Shown: positions 6,983 to 11,900 of the stretch, piece by piece | Layout of the letters: each line of letters begins with the position of its first letter | Numbering within the stretch: position 1 is the first letter of the stretch | Assembly: GCA_016840025.1 (NCBI GenBank) | Contig: JAEOTF010000084.1 | Location: 1 to 11,900, forward strand | DNA length: 11,900 nucleotides | Direction of reading: 5' to 3' | Source of the DNA: Candidatus Hodarchaeota archaeon | Lineage (GTDB): Archaea; Asgardarchaeota; Heimdallarchaeia; Hodarchaeales; YT1-039 | Made by a program: the position numbers and the translations under genes | The notes under the pieces: generated by a model | Seen by the model: only the letters and a program-made list of their open reading frames with translations | Told to the model about the DNA's origin: nothing | The model's database searches: none

Positions 6983-7549
6983 TTAAAAGGAATAGATGCC
7001 CGCTAATTCTTTGTTGCTGGCTATATATTTTAAGATTTCTTGTCCCAGAAGTTTGAAAGCCTTATCCACATTTCCTCCTGTTTTAGCTGATGCTTCAATG
7101 TAGGGGATAGAGAAACCAAGAGATTCTGTCATTTCAGAGGCTTTTTTTGCATATTTTTCACCATATCCTCTCGGAATCTTTCGTACTAGATCTGCCTTGT
7201 TGCCAACAAGCACAAACGGGATTTTTCCTGACCTATTATTTTTCCAAAATTCCTCAATCCAGTTAGTTAGGTTTATATAACTTTCAGGGCGAGTTACATC
7301 GAAAACTACCAACGCCCCGAGGCAACCAGTATAGTACAAGTCTCTTACTACATCAAAACGTGGCTGGCCAGCTAGATCCCAGATTTGCAACTTAAAGTTC
7401 TTTCCATTTATTTGAAGGGATTTAACACAAAAATCAGCACCTATCGTCATTATATAATCCCCAGCAAAGCCTTGTCCCATGAATCTGTTTCTCAAGGCTG
7501 TTTTACCTACTGCTCCATCACCTAACAACGCAATTTTGATGAGGATCAT
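6983..7549 (-). CDS. Ras/Rab-like small GTPase
   Basis: A 188-residue small GTPase with all five G motifs: G1 GDGAVGKT (10-17), G2 T35, G3 DLAGQ (58-62), G4 NKAD (117-120) and G5 SAK (154-156). The catalytic-type Gln (Q62) is present, so GTP hydrolysis is expected. It differs from classic Rab in WDLAGQPRF, with Leu for Thr and Pro for Glu. The insert region after G4 is basic (VRKIPRGYGEKYAKK). The C-terminus (AGIYSF) has no Cys for prenylation, so membrane attachment by that route is not expected. ATG 7549 leads straight into the first strand (MILIKIALLGDG). Expansion of such GTPases is a mark of Asgard archaea. The adjacent Roadblock gene is a candidate regulator. Confidence 0.95.
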   Translation of the reverse strand: MILIKIALLGDGAVGKTALRNRFMGQGFAGDYIMTIGADFCVKSLQINGKNFKLQIWDLAGQPRFDVVRDLYYTGCLGALVVFDVTRPESYINLTNWIEEFWKNNRSGKIPFVLVGNKADLVRKIPRGYGEKYAKKASEMTESLGFSIPYIEASAKTGGNVDKAFKLLGQEILKYIASNKELAGIYSF

Positions 7550-7890
7550 GGTACTTTCTTTCCTAAGGTAAAAATCATAAACAAATTATCTAGATATCTT
7601 AGTTCATGGATAGGCTCTCAATTTGAGAATATATGCATAATTCGGAGCGAATTCTCCATTTATAACCGAGTCACTATTATCTTTTCTAGTATTCCTGCTC
7701 TGTTTCTTTTCCTTTGTGGCAATTTGAAATATATTAAAATATGTTAGAGTATGCTATGATTTGGAGCTCCCAATATCCGCTTGTATTTAGCTGAAAATGG
7801 GAAAAACGCTCTAAAAAACCCCAAATATGATTTTTATAGCATAATTCTAAACACTCACCACCTGTTACTGTCCCTCTTGGATGAAAGCTA
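7550..7890. promoter_or_regulatory. Divergent intergenic region between the GTPase and GNAT genes
   Basis: 341 bases with no credible gene. It contains a perfect inverted repeat TCTCAA-T-TTGAGA (7616-7628) and the palindrome GGAGCTCC (7763-7770), which sits within a nearly symmetrical TTGG...CCCAA. A TATA-like TTTTTATAGC (7831-7840) stands about 55 bases before the GNAT ATG and is a plausible promoter for that gene. The palindromes could be repressor sites for either gene; this is not established. Confidence 0.4.
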
Positions 7891-8433
7891 ATGAAAGAGC
7901 CAGTGAATTCAATAAACTCCACCAATAATCAGGAATGGCAGATTCGTTATGCTACATTAGATGACATCGACAAAATTCGCGTACTTATACAAGAAATCGT
8001 AATTAGTCTCCGTGGAATTGTCCCAGAAAAATTTGTTGTCGGTGAATCGAATCTTTTTCAATCAACTTTAGCTATTCCCCTGATAAGAGGTTATTTAACA
8101 AAACCAAGACGTATTTTTTTAATAGCTGAAACAAACGACTCTCAATTGATTGGTCTTGTGCGAGGTCAAAAAGAAACTACAATAACCAAACTTTCTTTTC
8201 TGGGCACACATCCAAATTTCCGGGGAGTAGGAGTAGGACGAAAGCTTCTGCTTCAATTCATTCAAGAGGCAAGAAGGCTCAGATCTATAAAGATATTTCT
8301 ATTTACACTTCCTCAATTGGCTGCTGCTCTTCATCTGTACAGAGAAAGCGGTTTTATTCAAGAAGGTTATTTACATAAACATTTTTTTGGAGATGATATG
8401 CTCATCTTGTCACTATTTCTTCAAGAAAAATGA
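7891..8433 (+). CDS. GNAT-family N-acetyltransferase
   Basis: A 180-residue GNAT protein. The fold runs from residue about 16 (WQIRYATLDDIDKIRVLI, first strand and helix), through LIGLVRG (86-92), to motif A at about 100-125. The acetyl-CoA pyrophosphate loop is R111-G-V-G-V-G-R (RxxGxG). Motif B is LHLYRESGFIQEGYL (147-161). These enzymes move an acetyl group from acetyl-CoA to an amine; the substrate cannot be read from the sequence. ATG 7891 is the first start in frame near the domain, with a 15-residue polar N-terminus before the fold. The next gene follows after 67 bases on the same strand. Confidence 0.9.
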   Translation: MKEPVNSINSTNNQEWQIRYATLDDIDKIRVLIQEIVISLRGIVPEKFVVGESNLFQSTLAIPLIRGYLTKPRRIFLIAETNDSQLIGLVRGQKETTITKLSFLGTHPNFRGVGVGRKLLLQFIQEARRLRSIKIFLFTLPQLAAALHLYRESGFIQEGYLHKHFFGDDMLILSLFLQEK

Positions 8434-8500
8434 TAAGTGAAATCTCAAAATTCTCTGAGACAATAACTTTAACTTTAATCAATCTTCAGTTGAATCAACG

Positions 8501-9175
8501 ATGAAAGTAAGAAGCGAAAAGAAGAATTTCACAATTGAATTTGTCATTAAGGTCGGACCTCCCCTAGATTTATCTACTATTCGTCAAGTTGCTACTAACC
8601 GCGGCAAATTTCAATTTAAAGACGCTAACGTAAACGTCGGTGGCCCTCAAGGGCCAATCCAAGGAAAAGGCCTTCAAATACTGCCAAAAGGAACACCAGG
8701 ACACATTTTATTCATGCCCCAACTTCCCATTCCTGTTCCTGTTCCTCCTCCTTCGCTTATCGTCGCTTCTAATGATCAATGGATAGCCACTGATTTGATA
8801 CGAGACGCTTGGGGACTAATTGAAGAAGCATTGGGATATCCTGCAGAATTTTCATTGCAAGTCAGGTTAAAATGTATGTTACAATTTTTCGTTCAAGGTG
8901 ATCCCAAACAAGCCCTACAAAATGCTCTAACTTCTCCCATTCGCGACAAATTGGAAAGTAATTGGGGATCAGCTAGCATTTTTGGCATCACTTTTTATCA
9001 GGGCGAAATAGGAAAGTTATGGCATAAAATCACAGTAGAACCCTTGGCTCAAAGTCCAAAGAATAGGTTTCATACATTAACTCAGGCTTTCTTAGAAGAT
9101 GTTGATAGCTCTATTGAATTTCTTGAAAAAATTGAAGAACAAATTCAGTTCTTATTAGCAGTACTTCTAAAATAG
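8501..9175 (+). CDS. Uncharacterised protein with central proline tract
   Basis: A 224-residue protein that I do not recognise. Residues 10-70 appear rich in beta strands (FTIEFVIKV; GKFQFKDANVNVGG; GKGLQILPKG). A proline tract follows at 73-84 (PQLPIPVPVPPP). Residues about 95-224 are mostly helical (DLIRDAWGLIEEAL; LTQAFLEDVDSSIEFLEKIEEQIQFLLAVLL). No catalytic motif, zinc site or clear transmembrane segment is seen; the hydrophobic C-terminal helix (216-223) is short. ATG 8501 has no strong ribosome site. It lies 67 bases after the GNAT gene and 20 bases before the regulator gene, so the three may share a transcript. Confidence 0.75.
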   Translation: MKVRSEKKNFTIEFVIKVGPPLDLSTIRQVATNRGKFQFKDANVNVGGPQGPIQGKGLQILPKGTPGHILFMPQLPIPVPVPPPSLIVASNDQWIATDLIRDAWGLIEEALGYPAEFSLQVRLKCMLQFFVQGDPKQALQNALTSPIRDKLESNWGSASIFGITFYQGEIGKLWHKITVEPLAQSPKNRFHTLTQAFLEDVDSSIEFLEKIEEQIQFLLAVLLK

Positions 9176-9183
9176 GGTAGAGA

Positions 9184-9188
9184 GGGAG
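9184..9188 (+). promoter_or_regulatory. Shine-Dalgarno site that supports the CTG start
   Basis: GGGAG within GAGGGAG is complementary to the archaeal 16S 3' end. It lies 7 bases before CTG 9196, where a ribosome site should be. This decides the start of the COG3357-type gene. Confidence 0.55.
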
Positions 9189-9195
9189 ACTAAAC

Positions 9196-9510
9196 CTGTT
9201 ATCACGCCGAGAAAAAATTCTAGAACTTCTAAAAACTAGCGATCAAAGTTTAGAAACACTTGTTGAACTTTTAGAACTGAAAATTTCTCCTAAAAAATTA
9301 GAAGAAGATATTTGGTCTATTCAAAAGACAGTAAAGCATAAAGGCTACCGACTATTCATTCAACCTGCCCAATGCATGAATTGTGGCTTTCGTTTTAGAG
9401 TCACCAGTTTGTTACCTTCCCGTTGCCCCCAATGCAAAACAGAACGGATAATTGCCTCTCGAATTCGTGCAATTCCTGTTACAAAGAAACAAAAAAGGCG
9501 TAAAACATAG
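9196..9510 (+). CDS. COG3357-type HTH plus zinc-ribbon transcriptional regulator, apparent CTG start
   Basis: A 104-residue frame, easily missed because it has no ATG, GTG or TTG before the domain. TAG at 9178-9180 closes the frame upstream, and the only start-like codon before the fold is CTG 9196, seven bases after a GAGGGAG ribosome site (9182-9188). The product opens as SRREKILELL, as archaeal COG3357 proteins do. A winged-helix-like HTH at about 4-55 ends in VKHKGYRLFIQPAQC. The C-terminal zinc ribbon has C60, C63, C77 and C80 (CMNC and CPQC), followed by a basic tail (KKQKRRKT). Such proteins are predicted DNA-binding regulators; their targets are unknown. It may regulate its own unit. 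Gene call is firm; the start codon is inferred. Confidence 0.8.
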   Translation: MLSRREKILELLKTSDQSLETLVELLELKISPKKLEEDIWSIQKTVKHKGYRLFIQPAQCMNCGFRFRVTSLLPSRCPQCKTERIIASRIRAIPVTKKQKRRKT

Positions 9511-9657
9511 CCTGAATTACTTTTGGAGATCGGTATAAAACCGTAGAGATATCACCATTTATAATTGTACAAAATTAAGTCTCATTGAAGTGATATTCGT
9601 TAAGTATAGAACCGTTCTTTAATGTACAAACCCAAGAATTTCTCATAAGATCATTCA

Positions 9658-9875
9658 TTAAGTCTCTTCAATTATTGGATGGAAAAATTTCGTGTCTTCA
9701 ACGTTGATCTTTGAGAGTATTATTTTTCGAGTTTTACATTCGTAACATTGGTCAGAGAAACGAATTTCTAGGTTTAACGGGATTTTTAGACCGCTAGACT
9801 TTCTAGAACGTTTCCACTGTGCCAAATTGAATCAACGTTTGCTTTATCACAACTGCAAATAACAAGGGATTCCAT
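9658..9875 (-). pseudogene. Small CxC/CxxC zinc-ribbon-like gene interrupted by a 35-bp insertion
   Basis: A near copy of the intact gene at 11452-11658. ATG 9875, with GGAG nine bases upstream, begins MESLVICSCDKANV and matches the intact protein up to WHSGNVLE. A 35-bp insertion between two TTTCTAG repeats (9765-9771 and 9800-9806) then shifts the frame and brings a stop. Removing it restores a 60-residue protein with CSC and CYEC pairs and the C-terminus VEDTKFFHPIIEET. Over the shared ~51 residues the two copies are about 80% identical, and many DNA differences are silent, so this gene was kept by selection until recently. Function unknown; the four cysteines suggest a single zinc ribbon. 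Confidence 0.75.
9765..9806. repeat. 7-bp direct repeat flanking a hairpin-forming insertion
   Basis: TTTCTAG occurs at 9765-9771 and 9800-9806. The DNA between them is absent from the paralogue. On the minus strand the insert can pair TAGCGG with CCGTTA (one G-T pair) around a short AT-rich loop. This looks like the footprint of a tiny insertion with target duplication, or of a slippage duplication with added bases. Confidence 0.6.
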
Positions 9876-9906
9876 AATGAAAAGCTCCAAGAATATAATT
9901 AAATAT

Positions 9907-9929
9907 TCAATAGGGTTCTTAACTATTGA
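9907..9929. repeat. Inverted repeat upstream of tnpB, possible element left-end hairpin
   Basis: TCAATAG (9907-9913) and CTATTGA (9923-9929) are perfect arms around a 9-base loop, 85 bases before tnpB. IS200/IS605-family ends carry subterminal hairpins, so this may be the left end. It could equally belong to the promoter of the small pseudogene. Confidence 0.35.
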
Positions 9930-10013
9930 TATTTTATAGCAAAATATAGCCAAATACACCCATTTATTCTACTTGAGTTCTTTAAAAGGTGAAGTGAATA
10001 CAATAATTCGAGC

Positions 10014-11276
10014 ATGCTGATCCACAAAGGCTACAAGTATGAACTGAAACTCAATAATAAAGAGTGTAGTTATTTGAAAGCCTGTGCAGGCACAGCTAGG
10101 TTTGCATGGAATTGGGGACTGGCAGAGCGGATTAAGAAAATCAAAGAAAATACTAATAAAAAGCGCTTTACCAATGCCATTGAATTACATCGTGAACTGA
10201 ATCAACTCAAAAAGACAGAGTTCGAGTGGATGTATCACTATAGTAAATGCATCCCACAAGAGAGTTTAAGAGACCAAGATACCGCTTTCAAGAACTTTCG
10301 GGAGAACCGAAAAGCCCGAAAAGCAGGGAAGACCAAACGGTATGTCGGTTTTCCAAAATTTAAGAAGAAGGGGAAGTGTAAGGACAGTTTTCGATTGACA
10401 GGAACGATAAAGGTCTTGCCTGAAAAAAAATTAATACAACTGACACGAGTAGGGAAACTCCGCGCCAAAGAAACACCCAAACTCCCTGAAACCGCCCGAA
10501 TTCTGAGTGCAACCGTTTCACGGACAGCAAATCGCTGGTATGTTGCTTTAACTGTTGAAGAAGAAATTCCTGACCCAAGACCAAATGAAGGACAATTAAT
10601 TGCTCTAGATAAGGGGTTGAGGGTCTTTTTTGCAACATCTTTAGGCATTCCGATTCCGAAACCTACCTTTTTACTTAGACAAGCCCGAAAACTCCGGAAA
10701 TTATCGAAATCCCTCTCACGCACAAAAGTTGGTTCAAACAATAGAAGAAAAGCCGCTCGGAAGCTGGCTCGATTTCATCGAAAAATCAAGAATATGCGCC
10801 ATGATTTTCTCCACAAACTGTCTACACATCTTGCTAAAAACCACGGCATAATAGTTGTAGAAGATTTATGGATTGCTGGACTGATTAAGAATAAAAAATT
10901 GAGTAAATATTGGGCGGATTTAGCTCATGGTGAATTTCAACGCATGTTAGTGTATAAAGCCAACTTATATGGTGTAAAAGTCATTGAAGCAGCTAGGTTC
11001 TTTCCCTCTTCCAAATTGTGTTCTAATTGTTTGTATTACAATCCTCATTTAACCTTAGAAGAGAGAGTCTATGAATGCCCCTTGTGTGGCTTAGAACTAG
11101 ATAGAGACTATAATGCGGCCCTTAATTTAGAAAAATATTGCTCTATCTATCAACTAGTGGTAGCTCCTGTCGCCCAGAGTTCTGGAGAGACGTTAAACGC
11201 TGGTGGAGAACCCGTTAGACTTCCTCATAGGAAGCACGGTTCAATGAAGCAAGAAACGAAGCACGAAATATCTTGA
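10014..11276 (+). CDS. tnpB: TnpB-like RNA-guided nuclease of a solo IS200/IS605 (IS1341-type) element
   Basis: A 420-residue TnpB that looks complete. The N-terminal OrfB helix-turn-helix region spans about 1-130 (MLIHKGYKYELKLNN; ARFAWNWGL; FPKFKKKG). The RuvC-type catalytic acids are all present: D199 (ALDKG), E283 (VVEDL) and D365 (DRDYNAALNL). The zinc finger has C336/C339 (CSNC) and C355/C358 (CPLC). The C-terminal tail (residues 385-420, SSGETLNAGGEPVR, SMKQETKHEIS) is the kind that overlaps the guide (omega/reRNA) sequence in related elements. TnpB family members cut DNA under guidance of an RNA from the element's right end. No tnpA is in the window, so movement would need a transposase in trans. 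ATG 10014 is the natural start; GGTGA lies 21 bases upstream, too far to be a standard site. The element sits between two copies of a small zinc-ribbon gene. Confidence 0.95.
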   Translation: MLIHKGYKYELKLNNKECSYLKACAGTARFAWNWGLAERIKKIKENTNKKRFTNAIELHRELNQLKKTEFEWMYHYSKCIPQESLRDQDTAFKNFRENRKARKAGKTKRYVGFPKFKKKGKCKDSFRLTGTIKVLPEKKLIQLTRVGKLRAKETPKLPETARILSATVSRTANRWYVALTVEEEIPDPRPNEGQLIALDKGLRVFFATSLGIPIPKPTFLLRQARKLRKLSKSLSRTKVGSNNRRKAARKLARFHRKIKNMRHDFLHKLSTHLAKNHGIIVVEDLWIAGLIKNKKLSKYWADLAHGEFQRMLVYKANLYGVKVIEAARFFPSSKLCSNCLYYNPHLTLEERVYECPLCGLELDRDYNAALNLEKYCSIYQLVVAPVAQSSGETLNAGGEPVRLPHRKHGSMKQETKHEIS

Positions 11277-11340
11277 ATGTAGCATGGTTTTCTATATTTG
11301 AGATATTTGGGTAAGACTTGTAGAACGGGATAAAAAGTTA
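11150..11340 (+). ncRNA. Probable omega/reRNA region overlapping the tnpB 3' end
   Basis: In TnpB systems the guide RNA scaffold is made from the 3' part of tnpB and the right end of the element. Here the conserved-looking tail of tnpB is followed by AAATATCT (11266-11273) and AGATATTT (11301-11308), perfect 8-bp inverted arms across the stop codon with a 27-base loop. The borders and the guide start cannot be fixed from one sequence. Confidence 0.4.
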
Positions 11341-11451
11341 TGTAACTAGGTTGTCAATATCCCTTTTATCTAAGTTTCGCAAGAAGACCGTTTTCTTCAG
11401 GGGTTGGAGAAATTATGGGTTTTTAGTACGAACTAGAAGTATTTCATCTTA

Positions 11452-11658
11452 CTATTTTACGAATTTTGTATCTTCAACGTGAATCCTAGACAGTAATAAC
11501 TTTCGTGTATTACATTCGTAACACTGGTCGGCAAACCGAATTTCTAAGACGTTTCCGCTGTGCCAAGTTGATATAACATTTGCCTTATCGCAACTGCAAA
11601 TAACAAGTTCTCTAGAATCAATTTTTTCTCTAGAATTGGCTTTTTCTTGTTTTGTCAT
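11452..11658 (-). CDS. Small CxC/CxxC zinc-ribbon-like protein, intact copy
   Basis: A 68-residue protein that I cannot assign to a named family. Cysteines are paired as C21-S-C23 and C46-Y-E-C49, consistent with one zinc site, with the core VISTWHSGNVLEIRFADQ between them. The start chosen is ATG 11658, which follows GGAGATC. A TTG at 11670 is in frame but lies on that ribosome site. The N-terminus carries a short internal repeat (NSRE and DSRE) that the disrupted copy lacks. The promoter is probably within 11700-11730, where a TTTTTATT stretch lies on the minus strand. The gene is the upstream neighbour, on the same strand, of its own broken copy, with tnpB between them. Confidence 0.7.
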   Translation of the reverse strand: MTKQEKANSREKIDSRELVICSCDKANVISTWHSGNVLEIRFADQCYECNTRKLLLSRIHVEDTKFVK

Positions 11659-11900
11659 AGCGATCTCCAATTTTTTCTTTTAGATTCAGTAGAAATAATG
11701 TGAAATCAATAGGAATAAAAAGCTATCAGTAATTGATCTTCATCTTTTTTGTTTCTTTCTATTGATCTTGATCTTTGCATTATTGTACTCAAACAAGATG
11801 TACTACACCGGTATGTGAGAGAATTTTTTAGCATGCACATAAACTGCTAAATTACTATAATTTCCTTCTCTTTCCGGTTTTATGCATTTTATTAACAGTA
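11659..11900. other. Right-edge intergenic DNA
   Basis: 242 AT-rich bases up to the window edge. Apart from the ribosome site and possible promoter of the small zinc-ribbon gene I see no gene, RNA or repeat. Confidence 0.4.

Noticed and set aside
7734..7925. Minus-strand frame of 63 codons over the GNAT start
   Set aside because: It runs through the probable GNAT promoter and start, with no ribosome site or domain.
9530..9543. CGGT-ATAAA-ACCG small hairpin after the COG3357-type gene
   Set aside because: The stem is only four pairs with no T-run after it; too weak to call a terminator.
10238..10741. Minus-strand frame of 167 codons inside tnpB
   Set aside because: It is the shadow of the highly charged tnpB coding sequence; no domain is recognisable.
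1..11900. CRISPR arrays, tRNA or rRNA genes
   Set aside because: No regularly spaced repeats and no tRNA- or rRNA-like conserved segments were seen on either strand.

Overview
The window looks like chromosomal DNA of an Asgard archaeon, possibly of the Heimdallarchaeia side; this is inferred from gene content, not from any marker gene. Supporting signs are a eukaryote-like Ras/Rab-type small GTPase beside a Roadblock/LC7 protein, a zinc-ribbon plus PRC-barrel-like protein, an archaeal HTH/zinc-ribbon regulator of COG3357 type, GGTG-type Shine-Dalgarno sites, TATA-like promoter boxes, AT-rich DNA, frequent non-ATG starts (TTG, GTG, probably CTG), and a solo IS1341-type tnpB. No rRNA, tRNA or CRISPR array was seen.

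Layout. 170-553 (-): a GIY-YIG domain protein. 698-2863 (+): a two-gene unit with a large all-helical protein of unknown function and a degenerate SAM-methyltransferase-like protein. 2887-4788 (-): three tandem paralogues of a small Cys-motif/coiled-coil family, here called P1, P2 and P3. P1 and P3 also share about 240 bp of upstream DNA, and P3 is broken by one extra A in an A10 tract. 5137-6282 (-): a double zinc-ribbon/PRC-barrel-like protein, divergent from a Roadblock/LC7 protein (6516-6965, +), which converges on a Ras-like GTPase (6983-7549, -). 7891-9510 (+): a GNAT acetyltransferase, a proline-tract protein of unknown function, and a COG3357-type regulator whose only well-placed start is CTG. 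9658-11658: an intact tnpB lying between two same-strand copies of a tiny zinc-ribbon-like gene. The left copy is interrupted by a 35-bp insertion with 7-bp direct repeats; the right copy is intact.

How the genes may work together. The Roadblock protein, the GTPase and the zinc-ribbon/PRC protein are adjacent. Roadblock domains commonly bind and regulate Ras-like GTPases, so a small signalling module is plausible but inferred only. The P1-P3 cluster is the most novel-looking system: an unnamed, locally expanding family with conserved promoter, ribosome site, Cys cluster and coiled coil. The tnpB region shows recent mobile-element activity. A second trace of IS200/IS605-type DNA may be the orphan hairpin near 4211-4252.
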